64,000 bases of DNA from Phanerodontia chrysosporium (lineage: Eukaryota; Basidiomycota; Agaricomycetes; Polyporales; Phanerochaetaceae), in assembly GCA_001910725.1 (NCBI GenBank), contig MJGA01000006.1, forward strand, positions 992,001-1,056,000, read 5' to 3'. A program made the position numbers and the translations under genes. Position 1 is the first letter of the stretch; each line of letters starts with the position of its first letter. Shown piece after piece: positions 11,501-21,150 of this stretch. The notes under the pieces were generated by a model that was not told the origin of the DNA, did no database searches, and saw only the letters and a program-made list of their open reading frames with translations.

Positions 11501-12586
11501 GAAGGTCATGCCTGCGCTAGCGAGGCGACCGAGGGACAGGAGATTGAACTCCATGTCCGGCGCGTGTAGAACGTCGGTGAGCTTGACTGAGACTTCCCCC
11601 TGCTTCGTATTGAAGATAACTTGCACGTCACCGCGGCCTAAGGCCTTGCAGACACCTGCGCCGGTGACCGTGTGGTTGGGGGTCTCGATGTAGTTGCTGA
11701 ACGCGTTGCGGTCGCGTACAATGTGGCGCTCGGTGGCGGAATCGCCGAGCCAGACTTCCCCCTTGACCAGGAGGGCGCGCACGTCTTGGGGGACTTCTTC
11801 TATTGTGGCGAACATGTAGGAGTCGCCGTCGGTCTCCGCGGCTACAGCGACGTGCGCGCGCGAAGATTTGCCTCCGGAGCCAGACTTCTGGTTGCCGCCG
11901 GATCGGCATTCGGGTTTGATGTGACCTTCCTTTCCGCATCCGTGGCAGTAGACGCCCTTGCGGAATTTGGATTTCTTTGGGCGCTGACGAGCAACGAGTG
12001 CCGTGGAGGACGTGTCGCGCTCCTTGCGGCGGCGTTCTTCGGTCAGAATTCGACCGGTGAGGTCTGACGAGGTTGTGATGCTCTGACAAGACGTAATGAA
12101 CGCGTCCCATGAAGGGGGAAGGGCAGAAAGGATTTGGTAGGTGAAATCTGAATCGGTAATCGTACCGCCAGAAAGGGTAATCTCTTCCATCAACTGCCTC
12201 ATCTTCTTTAATTCCCCTTCCATGTCTGCTCCCTCCTCCATCTGGTACTTCTGGAGCTTTCTGCTCGCTGTGACCTTAGCCATGGTGCCTTGTGCGGCGT
12301 AGATAGACTTGAGCGTGTCCCACGCTGATTTGGACGAAGTGCTTGACGCGATGTGCGTGACTACTGAGGGCGCGCAGCGGAGGCGGATCGCGCTAAGCGC
12401 TTTCCGGTCTGCGCGGTCGAATGTCGCTTGCTCTGCGGCGTCGGTCGCATGGCGCGTCTTGTTGCCAAGGACGTAGTCGATATAACCGAGGTCGGTCAAG
12501 ATGTCTTGTTCTTGCACCTGCCACGAGAAGTAATTCTCGGGCCCCTTCAAAGGTTCGATGCATACACTGGACGTGTCTGATGTCAT
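8588..12586 (-). CDS. Copia gag-pol polyprotein, uninterrupted
   Basis: One 1332-residue frame without introns or breaks. Order: gag-like region (about 1-200); zinc knuckle CHGCGKEGHIKPEC near residue 215 (C-x2-C-x4-H-x4-C); aspartic protease with WLGDSATERHI near 280, the fungal variant with DSA in place of DSG; integrase with the zinc-binding HCALGHINRQQ...CDACIQAKHS region near 415-460, and core residues in FSDIWGP, VHVDNAKEY and PSQNGIAERLNRT; reverse transcriptase from about 820 (YKARLVAQGF, DITGAYLYG, YGLKQAGRAW); catalytic LLHVDDTTLFG, where His replaces the usual Tyr before VDD; RNase H with GYSDADWA, STMEAEYIAL and LTDNQAAI near the end. The order protease-integrase-RT-RNase H marks Ty1/copia rather than gypsy. 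Its intact state contrasts with the frame breaks in many host genes here. Confidence 0.95.
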   Translation of the reverse strand: MTSDTSSVCIEPLKGPENYFSWQVQEQDILTDLGYIDYVLGNKTRHATDAAEQATFDRADRKALSAIRLRCAPSVVTHIASSTSSKSAWDTLKSIYAAQGTMAKVTASRKLQKYQMEEGADMEGELKKMRQLMEEITLSGGTITDSDFTYQILSALPPSWDAFITSCQSITTSSDLTGRILTEERRRKERDTSSTALVARQRPKKSKFRKGVYCHGCGKEGHIKPECRSGGNQKSGSGGKSSRAHVAVAAETDGDSYMFATIEEVPQDVRALLVKGEVWLGDSATERHIVRDRNAFSNYIETPNHTVTGAGVCKALGRGDVQVIFNTKQGEVSVKLTDVLHAPDMEFNLLSLGRLASAGMTFVGTGPDLFIKDRDRTICHGRRVGHLYHMDMRLRYPARSRALAVRTARTWYEWHCALGHINRQQLQEIHRKDLVEGMEVDTSSDIDFDCDACIQAKHSRAPFPDTAADRALAVGDLVFSDIWGPARIASLQGNTYVITFTDAASRYVVIFFMKSRDAALDRFKKYEALLERHLNAKIKTVHVDNAKEYTQGQFRDYAASRGILVRTTAPYSPSQNGIAERLNRTLAERARAMLIARDLPKFLWQEAWAYATYLKNRTPTRTRDLTPYDLFWGRRPDIKDAQEFGTPCWVLVPEKRRSKLEPKSERYIFTGISDNSAGWRYFVPGMRQILVSRDVIFERKAEPPRSIPFTLEGESPTPSRAKSPPSVTTTPPPASAPQAPDSSKASKAEPSATTTKSRSPSVALPRSTSSSVPPESTRKSERNTPRVDYKRLHQTGTIAPKSTDHDASAHAHICFAVRGDWDHPSSIEECKARDDWPQWQAAMDAEMSQLRGRGTWEMGDLPDDRKAIGSRWVFAIKRHPDGSIDKYKARLVAQGFSQIPGQDYLQTFAPVVRLESWRAACAIAARYDLDDDGLDITGAYLYGPLEETIYMRQAPGYDDNSGQVYVLRKALYGLKQAGRAWNNVLNHVLVNLMGFTRSEADPCVYFKRSDALTLALLHVDDTTLFGKRAALNDFKADIAAHFAITTSGALTTFVGIQAIRDRTARTLTIKQSHYIKLILERFGMQDCNPVSTPLDPNIKLGPISEDETPVDAPYAAAIGSLMYAAVGTRPDIAFAVQALSQFTSRPSNTHWTAVKHVFRYLKGTLDLGITYGPDDQDLIGYSDADWAQSLVDRRSVSGYTFKLAGGIISWSSKKQATVALSTMEAEYIALSHAAKEAIWLRRLLAELGILGDTATTILTDNQAAITFAHDSQFHARSKHIDIRHHFIRERVKDGDIDITHCASADNCADMLTKALAKPTHLKQLELAQLVAR

Positions 12587-12715
12587 ACTGACAGGGCGAT
12601 AATCGCGAGATGTGGGCGCCTAGATTTGATCCGCAATGGATCGACAGGGACGAGAGTTTGATCCGCACTGGATCTGCAGAGAGTGGTGATCGTCGTGTGC
12701 GCTCTTTACAGCGCG

Positions 12716-12727
12716 GGGCTCATAACC
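12716..12727 (-). other. Primer-binding site, initiator tRNA-Met half type
   Basis: The minus strand directly after the 5' LTR reads GGTTATGAGCCC, the complement of GGGCTCATAACC, which is the anticodon stem-loop of initiator tRNA-Met (CAT anticodon). Priming by an internal tRNA fragment is known for Drosophila copia; here it is inferred from sequence. Confidence 0.8.
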
Positions 12728-12994
12728 TCTTGAAGAATCGAGCGGGGGTGAGATGCGGGAAACGAACGATAACATTCGGCGAGATGTAACTAGGATTTTA
12801 TACATTTTCTTGTAACTACCAGAAAGGAAATGAAATGTGGGTTTTAAGTTATTACAAAGGCGGAAGACTCAGATAAGATAAAGTGGATCGTAATGAAGAT
12901 AAGAAAATGGAGATTACTACCGACGGGTGCCTTTTATGGCATGCCGCCCTGCGTCTGAGGTGGGTCACCTCGGCGGCGCCTCGGGATGACAACA
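12728..12994 (-). repeat. 5' LTR of the copia element
   Basis: 267-bp copy matching 8314-8580. It would carry the promoter for the genomic transcript. The host flank resumes at the duplication 12995-12999. Confidence 0.93.
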
Positions 12995-12999
12995 CGACC

Positions 13000-13287
13000 C
13001 CGTCGGACTAAGGCACTCAAGGCACGAGAAATGGAGTCAAGGGCATGGGACAATCATACGTGACAGTAGTACCTCACTGAGGAAGCCAAGAGGAAACTAA
13101 CGGTATCGTAACCTATCCCTTGTTCATATCACATTCGGCATGTTCGACAATTTGTTGTAAGAATTGCCCACGCGCCTTTGTATGGGACAGCGTGCACAAG
13201 CCTGGAACTAAGAACGTTGGTGGTCGCCATTGCTTCTGTGATGTATGATCTATGGACGGCGGAAGAAAACTTGTTCGAACCAAAAAG
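13000..13287. other. Flank between copia element and tRNA-Ile
   Basis: About 290 bp with no gene. The element sits close to a Pol III gene, a common neighbourhood for Ty1-like integration in yeast; one case here proves nothing. Confidence 0.4.
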
Positions 13288-13361
13288 TGGCCAATGCCGG
13301 GGTCGAACCGACGACCTTGGCGTTATTAGCACCACGCTCTAACCAACTGAGCTAATCGGCC
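13288..13361 (-). tRNA. tRNA-Ile (AAT anticodon), no intron
   Basis: 74 nt reading GGCCGATTAGCTCAGTTGG at the 5' end (box A) and GGTTCGACCC in the T arm (box B). The anticodon loop CTAATAA gives AAT. The acceptor stem GGCCGAT/ATTGGCC pairs with one G-T wobble, and the discriminator is A. A TTTTT terminator follows directly downstream. Confidence 0.93.
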
Positions 13362-14445
13362 ATACAAAGGCAGCCAAGCCAGCCAAGGTGAACCGAAAAA
13401 TCAAGGAAGCATTGTCAACGGATTCCCGGCAGACTGCGGCCGCTGGCGCGACCTTCGGCAGAAAATATCGTTCCGTTCATCTTGAATCGATGCACCAAAC
13501 ACCACGGTCGACTATCCCTCTCAGGGTCGCAGTGTACTTTAACCAGGTTATAGCCGACGCTTCGTGTGCATCATCGCATGTATATTGCTGCTGTTGGGCA
13601 ATGTCCGAATCTCTGGCGCAGAAAGCGTACAGGGCGCCCGGTGCTTGTGTGGCGTCTACCGGATTTGGGCCGTCTAAGTAATCTTACGTCTCGCGCGCTC
13701 CGCGCAAGGGTGCTTCAGCGGACGCCCAGCATCCGCACGGGAGCACTCCAGCTGCTGCTATCCCTGAGACCCTTGGCAATGTGATAAGACGCGATGCCAC
13801 TCGCTGATCTCGCTGGTAAGAATCTTTACTAAATCCGACCCAACTTGCTCACAATATGAAAGACAGTGATGATGTTGAAAGTGGCAAAGCAAGAACTTGA
13901 ATAGCAGCACGGTAGAGGCTGCTGCGGTTCAGACGCATCAGACTACAAATGGCCTTGGTGGTATGTAGTATGTCGAAGTGTGGACGTTGTCCCTGCTCCA
14001 TATAGCTTGTCTGACTCAGCGTCTTCAGTCACCACTCAAAAGCCCACCGCGATGTTCGATCTCATTATGAGTGGTCTACCAGCGCCCCTGGCGGTGAGCG
14101 TCAAGCATAATACATGATCAGCACAAGTCGTCTCACTGCGCCACTTTGGCACTCGGTAGACGGTTCTGAAAGGGAAGCTGTGGTGCATACAAGCCTTTGT
14201 AGAGGAGTACTCCCACGTCTCGTACTTCCACCAGGTAAATGTAATTTCCGTCTGAAATTTGTACGCATGTCCGCGGCAGCTTTAGTTGAATAGCTTGCTG
14301 ACGCAATTTTCTGTCTAGCACATCAAACCTGAACTGCTAGTTGCAAGATGAAAGAAAACGGTATGGCGCATTATTTAAGACTCGCCTGCCATCCCATGAC
14401 TTGGGTGTCACACTTCCGATTACTTCGAGTGGTCGCCTCGCCAAC
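13362..14445. other. Intergenic upstream of the type III PKS
   Basis: About 1.1 kb. Frames at 13388-13784 (plus) and 14133-14321 (minus) have no recognisable features. An unseen short 5' exon of the PKS gene could lie here. Confidence 0.45.
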
Positions 14446-15764
14446 ATGCTCCTCGACGGGCCTCATGACTACAGGCAAGGTCATCTCTTTCCCGACACTG
14501 GGCTGTCAATTGTAGGGATTGGTGTTCAGTGCCCACTATATGCATGCAGACCGTCCGATCTCAAGAGACTGGCTCTTAGACATTATCCTCGAACCCCTGC
14601 GTGAGTGTCTCATCTTCCATGAATGAACACAGCAGTGTGCTAACAGCAATGGCATTCCGATAGTCTACAGGCTATTCTGAATATCAATGAGAATACCGGC
14701 ATCGATGCTCGCCCTGCAGTATGCACCCTCGACCACCCTTTGCTCAACAAGCCGGAACCTCCCACGATAGATGAACTATCTGGATTTTTCATGAGGGAAG
14801 GCGTAGGGCTGGCGGTGGCCGCTTCGCGAAAGGCAATACAGGAATGGGGCGGTGAGCCCTCGCAGCTCACTCATCTCGTCGCCACGACCTGCACCAATTC
14901 CTCCAACCCAGGCTACGACTACCACGTCGCACGCCTGCTCGGCATATCCGGTAGCGTCGAGCGCACGCTACTGCACGGTGTCGGCTGTGCCGGCGGCCTT
15001 GCTGCTCTGCGCACCGCGGCGAACGCTGCTCTGCTGGCCGCATACCTCGGAAAACCGGCACGCATCCTCGTCGTCGCCTGCGAAATTGTCAGCACGCTCG
15101 CGCGGTCCGAGCTTGCGTCGGTCACGCAGCACCAAGAACTCCGCATTGGTGTGACGCTATACAGTGACGGCGCGTCCGCCGTCGTCCTCAGCAACGGCCT
15201 CGGACTCAACGTGCGCGACGAGACGCCGCTGTACCGCCTCCTGGCATGGGACAACCGGACGGCGCCGGAGACAGAGCGGGACATGGTGCTCAGCGTGCAC
15301 CCCAACGGTGAGCACCTCGAGTTGCCCAGCAGTTAGTCGCCTAATGCCTTCCCGCAGGCTGGAAAGTCGACCTCACGCCCCGGGTGCCCGTGCTCTCATG
15401 CACATCCGTCCCACCCCTGTTCCACTCTCTTCTTTGCCGCGTGCCTTCCCTCACGCGGTTTGCATCTCCCCCGACAGCCGAGGACTTCGATTGGGCGGTG
15501 CACCCTGGCGGCGCAAAGGTCATATCCGGGGTGCAGCAGCTGCTTGGCCTCACGCCTGACCATCTGCGCGCCAGCTATGACATTTACAGACATCGTGGTA
15601 ACTCCTCCAGCGCCGCCATCTTCAGCGTCCTCGACCGTCTGCGGGAAATGGGCGAGGGCAGGGAGCACGTGGTCGCATGTGCCTTCGGGCCCGGTGTTAC
15701 CACCGAGATGTGCATCCTCAAGAAGCCTCTGCATCGTGACAGCGGGCAGAGTACATGCACCTGA
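14446..15764 (+). CDS. Type III polyketide synthase (chalcone/stilbene synthase superfamily)
   Basis: Exons 14446-14600, 14664-15307 and 15358-15764 join cleanly to 401 residues, the normal size. Type III PKSs are homodimeric ketosynthases that extend a CoA starter with malonyl-CoA and cyclise the chain to pyrones, resorcinols or resorcylic acids. The catalytic triad is complete: Cys in LLHGVGCAGGLAALRTAAN, His in DFDWAVHPGGAKVISG, Asn in YRHRGNSSSAAIFSVLDRLR. Other marks are the N-terminal LSIVGIGVQ strand, DELSGFFMREGVGLAVAAS, VATTCTNSSNPGYDYHVARLLG and the C-terminal ACAFGPGVTTEMCILKK. The start is the least certain part: the ATG at 14446 gives a normal length, but an upstream exon is possible. 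It sits between two nuclease paralogues and a copia element, with no other biosynthetic gene adjacent, so substrate and product cannot be inferred. Confidence 0.93.
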
Positions 15765-16555
15765 TGATTCGTTCTGTTCAAGGATGATTGAGTAATTATG
15801 ATCGGATGCTTCAACGCATCAACTCACAGTCCTCTTGTAGGAGATAGAATCCTCCGTTGATTAATGACCACAACGTCTCTTCACTTGCGAAGTTCATTCT
15901 TCAATGATTCCGTTCTGTAGGAAGTTGAAGACGGCAGAGACTTCCTCGTTACGTCTTGCCCTTGTGATTCCACCCATGACGGGCCGAAGAGGAGGGCACA
16001 AACATGGGTATATCGTAAAGAAGGCGAGTGATGTCTTCTACCGCGATAGTATGACATATATCCGCCTCTTTCTCATGCCTGACCAGCCCTGTAATGCTAC
16101 CGTACCCCCACGAGAAAGCCTTGACTGAGATCCGTTAGCGATGAGCGCGAGGTGTGCTTCTCAACTGCATTGTCATACTTCCCTTCGCTGAGCACGACAC
16201 GGACGTCCGCTTGGAAATTCACCTGGTACGATAAGGAGTCAGCAGCGAGTGCGTTAGCCGAGGACCCTGGGAAGAACGTGCTGAGGACACGGCGATAGCT
16301 TCCGATGTAACATGAGAGTCATAATGTGAGCTTTCAAGCTGATTGTTTGCAAACTCGCGTGTCCCAGAATCAATAGGCCTTTCCCGCTGAGATTAGCCTG
16401 GGACATCGAGCGGCTACATTGGGCTTTGTGGCGTCCGGTGCTCTCCGGCAGCCGCTTCATCACGTGAGGCAGGCCTGGTTAACGGGTATCAATACACTCA
16501 TGCACTTTTTATCTTACATCTCGTCAGCAAATACAATACTGTAGTTGTCCCGCTT
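15765..16555. other. Intergenic with a possible decayed reading frame
   Basis: No supported gene. On the minus strand about 16086-16280 is open and protein-like (VNFQADVRVVLSEGKYDNAV, then a stop near 16085) without an ATG or a clear partner exon; it may be a gene remnant. Confidence 0.35.
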
Positions 16556-18748
16556 CTAGCACACGCGCAGCCGTGCCACACTTGGATCGTGGTCGCTCGT
16601 GCGACTGTTGACGCTCGGTGCCCAGCTGTTCACGTGGACGTGCTCGACCTCAACCTTGCGCCCCGCGACAGCAGACGAGACAAAGACGTGGTCGAGCTGC
16701 TCCTGCAAGTTGTCAAACACGTATGTGTAGCGCTCGATGGGATCCAAGCCCGCAAGCTCATCGACTTCGAAAAGCAGGTTGTTGAATGGCTCGAAGACAG
16801 TGCGCGCCTGCACGAACTCGTTGAAGTCGCCGCCGAGTATGATGTTGGCGTTCGGGTCCATGGAAAGCAGGTTGCTCACCCAGCTCTGGGGAACGTGAGA
16901 ATCGAGCAGAACGTATGTTAATCGCGGATGATACTTACAGCGATGACCTTCACCTGCGCAATGCGCTGGTCTACCGCACCGTTCACTGGTGGGCGTGGAT
17001 CACCTTGCAAGGATGAGCCGCCGTCCACCTTAGCCGCATTGTGCACGTTGATTGTGAAGAAACGCGCGCCAGATGTCGTTTCCCAAACCGCCACAAGCGG
17101 TTTGCGGCTTGAGTCCCACGCTGAATTTGCTGGTTCGAGACGTCCGGGGTTGAAGCTAGAACAGGGTCCTGATTCAGACATTTACACTCTGCAAGGAAAT
17201 GACGGCGGGCGTACTTCAGGGTTAGCTGACCATCTGATCCCACCACGGGCTGGACAGCGTCCGTCGGCCCTCCGACAGGTATCCCAGAGACCAAGCTGAC
17301 TTTCTTGGGGTTGAACAGGTATGCGGGGCGAATGTTGCCTCCAGGCTCGCCACCGTCCTGGTCGTTGACAGAAATGACCTCCGTGAAGCTGTACGTGACG
17401 CTACTTTGGGAGGCGATGGCCTTGCTGAGCGTGCTCAGGGTTACGCTTGCGTCAACCGTACCGTCGTCCGTCGGACCCGAATTGTCCTGGATCTCCTGCA
17501 AGAACATGATGTCAGGCGTAAGGAGGTGTGTCGCGATGTCGTTGCCGGCCTGAGGGAGGGTTGCTGAGTTTGGCGCCATGTTATCGACCTGCGGAGGCCA
17601 GTCAGCAGAATGTTCCTCATATACGGCAAGGAGCTCACATTGTAATCGCCGATCGTAATGGTGCAGCCGTCTGACACAGATGTCAGAGTTGTGGCAGGGA
17701 TGGTTGCCGAAGGCGTCGACAGAACAGTCGGGGCCGTGAGAGGTAATATATAGAAGAAGCCAAATCTGCGTCTCCTGTCAGTGGACGGAATCTCATGCAA
17801 GGTTGTGAGTACACACTGATACTGAACCACGCCGGTAATGTCGCTGAGAGTCTTGCCGATGCTCATTGACGGGTTCTTGGTCCCGTCAAGCGGTTTACCG
17901 ATTATGACTGTTTCAGGTGCACCGTCAGGGGTGCCATCTGCGGCTGCTTGATCGTCAGAACCGGTGTCTAACATTGGCGCATAGCGCCAATAAAGGTCCT
18001 CACCGAAGGTAAGGGTGAGCCCCCCACGAGAATTGATGTTATCGGCCGGCCAGTCTCCACGAACCCAGAACTCGCCAAAGTCGTTCTCGAATCCGATAGA
18101 GATGGGCTTCGGAACAGTAACCAGCTGCCCTTCAAGGCTTGCCCAGAAGTCAAGTCCAAACTTGGTCGGCTGCAACGTGGGATTGACGACGTCGATGAGG
18201 CTCTGGTTGTTTGGTACACTGAGGAAGCCATCAGGTCCAGAGTCCAGCGAAGAGAATGCCGTCGTTGGTGGGCTGCGGTCAACGCCGAGCACGAGGGGTG
18301 TCACAGTATTTCCACTTGAGGTCACCGTAATGCTGGTTGGCGAATCGAGTTCAGTTGACTCGAGGAAAGTCGGATCTGAGCTCGAGCGGAAGTCGGCGAC
18401 CTTCCCAGACAGCGAGATAGCATCGCCGACCGCAACGGATCCAAGCACCTTGCTTGATTCGGAAAAGACGAAAAGACCGGTGGAGCTTCGTGTGTCCGAT
18501 ACGGGTGAGCTTTGAATATAGAAACCAGTAGACGTCTGCAATGCGGTTAGTCTTTCCAGAAAGTTGAAATATGGGTTGGGATTAGGACGTACCTTTGCGG
18601 TTACGACGCCTGTGACGCCTTTCACGGACTGGCCTTCGAGGGGAGAACGGAAAGTTGTGCCTGGATGTCCGCAATGGTGGTGGTATAGATGGATGGAACA
18701 AGCATAAGCTGGCAGAGCCAGAACAGCCAGCGACTTGTATAACCCATC
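16556..18748 (-). CDS. Secreted endonuclease/exonuclease/phosphatase-family nuclease, copy B
   Basis: Paralogue of 5602-7793 with the same exon order and strand. Signal peptide from the ATG at 18748 (MGYTSRWLFWLCQLMLVPSI). The N-terminal region has GFYIQSSPVSDTRSSTGLFV and KVADFRSSSDPTFLESTELD; the catalytic domain has GDYN, FLQEIQDNSGPTDDG, ARFFTINVHNAAK, IILGGDFNEFVQARTVFEPF and TSDHDPSVARLRVC. It differs from copy A by a longer insertion around 17900-18000 (TGSDDQAAADGTPDGAP). One base seems to be missing near 18659-18664, just after TIADIQ and before FRSPLEGQ. Function as for copy A: probable extracellular nuclease with a metal-dependent DNase I-like site. Confidence 0.88.
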
Positions 18749-18800
18749 GTAGCAGCGTACAGCTAGAGGAGCTGTATTACGGTATGTGCTATGAGGGCGG

Positions 18801-18808
18801 CTTTTATA
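18801..18808 (-). promoter_or_regulatory. TATA box of nuclease copy B
   Basis: TATAAAAG on the minus strand, 53-60 bp upstream of the ATG at 18748, matching the placement in copy A. Confidence 0.55.
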
Positions 18809-19813
18809 GTGCCCTGCCTCCATCTCGAACAATTCCTCTGGAAGATTTTTCCGACAAGGATGTGCCTTGGTTGGCACTTTTGGTCACGCACGAGGCGTTC
18901 TCTATCCGGGAACTGACGGAAGCTAGCCGAGGGATGGGTAGCAAACGAGCCTGGGCGGGGGTCCACATGCCGGCGGCGACGCCGCCATGTGCATCAACGT
19001 GCATCTGGTGAGATAGAGAATATGAACGCACTGAAGAAGTTTGGATGACTTCTGAGAATATACTAGACGTGGACAGCAGTTCACAGGCACTGACATTGGT
19101 CCACATGTTATTGGGAACAGCCGTCCCAGCGTTGTCTCCGCGACGGATGAAAAGAAGACGAAGGGGAGGGGTAGGGAGAAAGCTCGTTGAATCACGTAAC
19201 GCCATGAGATCTTCGGTGCACACCCCTGAGATCAGGAAGGTTTTGCAATGTGGACTTTTGTGGCAGACACGGTTTCTTGTACCTGGTTAAAACGTCGTTC
19301 AGTGCCTACCGTACGAAACAGTTGTGAATGAGCAATCGTACGTCGAGCACGTGCTGTAGCTATCTTGACTGGCCAGTCCCTTGAGCGAGAGATATATTCA
19401 GCGTCTAGGGTGACCTTGTGGCACTCGGTCATTTCCAGGGTTCGTTGCATGCTCGGATTCCGAGAGCTCGCACGAGGAGAAATGATCTCATACCCTCGCA
19501 TCTGCGGCTTCAGACGAAGAAAGGGCACACAAATCGCTTGCCTGACGTCTCATTGAGCAGAGCGCGCAAGATGATGAAAATACATGGATGCGACAAGTCG
19601 GAGATGTCCTCTGCAACAGAGGGTCTGCGAAGTGTATCATCGACAGAGCTCTGAATGTCGCGGACGAGCTTCACCGCTGCAAAGGTGCGTAGGTGCCAAG
19701 TGAAGAGGACCATAGGTGAGCCTTGATATAGGATCTCGTCCTAAACCAGCGGCCTCGTATGATGTGACGGTGGACCCGCTTAGGCGGCTTGCAGAGAGTG
19801 GGTGGCAAAATCG
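18809..19813. other. Intergenic, no gene supported
   Basis: About 1 kb with short frames on both strands, none coherent. Confidence 0.5.
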
Positions 19814-21150
19814 CTACGCTATCTTCCATCGCTCTATAGCCTGCGCGACCAGTTTCCGCATGTCGTCTTTCGCTTGCTGCTTCGCGTCGTCTGAAATATC
19901 TGGGATGGCGTCGATCTCGTCCGGTGACGTCTGGAAAGGGTCGAACTGCAGCACATGGCCGTCCAGAGTAGGTACAGCAACGACGGCGGCTGGACCAGGT
20001 GGCCCCGATGGCGACTGTGAACGTGTTGGCTGAGATGCAGAAGTCCCCTGTCCACCGCGCGCAGGCACGAAGGTGTGATTCGGCCGCGAGCTTGCGTTCG
20101 AGTCTGTGCGTGAATGTGACCCGGGACGGTCCTGGCTCGCTGTCCGTACGATGATGCTGTTCGAGTATTGGTGTCCCTGGGACCCATCTTCGTCCTTTCC
20201 TGTCTCGACAACCTTGCTCAGCCAGCCGCTCAAGTCGAAGCCAAACTTCAGCGGATTCGCAAGCGGTGAGCCGTTCACGCTGACCATTGCCTCATCTTTC
20301 TTTGGCCACCGAGGGAACGATGAAGATGATGCCGCAGGGATAGTTGGATTGAAATGTGCAGTAGAAGGTGGCCGCGTGGTTGGTCTGGACGATGCTTTGG
20401 CGGGGATGCGAAAGGAATCTTGGACGGCGAAGCGGGTCTAGGGACGGTGCGACCGAAAGTGAAGGGGGCAGGTTTGGTAGGCTGTTTGTGCGGACTCGGT
20501 GACGGTGCAGTGGGAGGTACGCGTTGCACAGTCCTTGACTGCAAGTCCATTGAACGCGTGAACAATGCAGAGGAACGTGTTCATACTCACAGCACCCGGT
20601 GTCTTCACTGAAGGTATTCGCGCACGCTGTAACGCCCCCGGCCCATGTGGGAAACCAGCCTTCTTCTTCGGTGTCGCTGCCATTATCCGAGCTAGGGATA
20701 CGTCAACTATTGTTAGGCAGGAAGAACACGCCTGGGCGCACCAGACTTCGCAGCTTTCAACGGCTCCGCCTCAGACGCGTCCGCGGCCTTCGCATCCGAC
20801 TCCTGCGACTCAATCCACTTCCGCTTGCGCGTCGTCTTGTCTATGGCCTCCGCCTCGCCCCGAGTCGTTCCCGCTGCAGTGCCTTGAGCGCCGTTTGGAC
20901 ATCGCCACCATACTTGGCGAACTCTCGCAAGGTGATATCGCGAACCAGCCGGGGCACGCGCGAAATCAGTCCCTCCTGGTGCATTCGAAAGTTCTCGAGA
21001 GCATCTACAAGCCATTCTTCAAACTGACGGGCGCGATGCGATACTGCAATGATTGTATGAAACAGGGCGCGCGTTCAGCAGGGCATGCGTACCTTCGAGA
21101 TCGAGGTTTGCGAGCAGCTGCGCCTTCTCTGCTGCCGTGTATTTCTTCAT
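19814..21150 (-). CDS. Borealin/Nbl1, chromosomal passenger complex subunit, two apparent frameshifts
   Basis: Start at 21150 (MKKYTAAEKAQLLANLDLE). After the first intron comes the Nbl1/Borealin N-terminal helix pair: HRARQFEEWLVDALENFRMH, EGLISRVPRLVRDITLREFA and GGDVQTALKALQRERLG. This region forms the three-helix bundle with Survivin and INCENP that places Aurora B at centromeres and the spindle midzone. The rest is long, basic and disordered (KKKAGFPHGPGALQRARIPS, PSPSPHKQPTKPAPFTFGRT), then a conserved FGFDLSGWLSKV patch and a C-terminal segment with DDAKQQAKDDMRKLVAQAIE. It is much longer than yeast Nbl1 and closer in layout to animal Borealin. One base appears missing in a run of four Cs (plus strand, about 20857-20861) and another near 20408-20416; both sides of each break are conserved or in consistent style. 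Confidence 0.82.

Larger units (their letters stand above)
8309..12999 (-). mobile_element. Intact Ty1/copia LTR retrotransposon with 5-bp target duplication
   Basis: Two 267-bp direct repeats (8314-8580 and 12728-12994) look identical base for base and enclose a single gag-pol frame on the minus strand. The bases outside, 8309-8313 and 12995-12999, are both CGACC, the target-site duplication. In the element's sense the 5' LTR is the right-hand one. It is directly followed by a primer-binding site matching an initiator-tRNA-Met anticodon arm, and the 3' LTR is preceded by a polypurine tract (GAGGGGGAG). Identical LTRs plus an open polyprotein mean a recent, possibly still active, insertion. 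Total length without duplication is 4681 bp. Confidence 0.95.
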
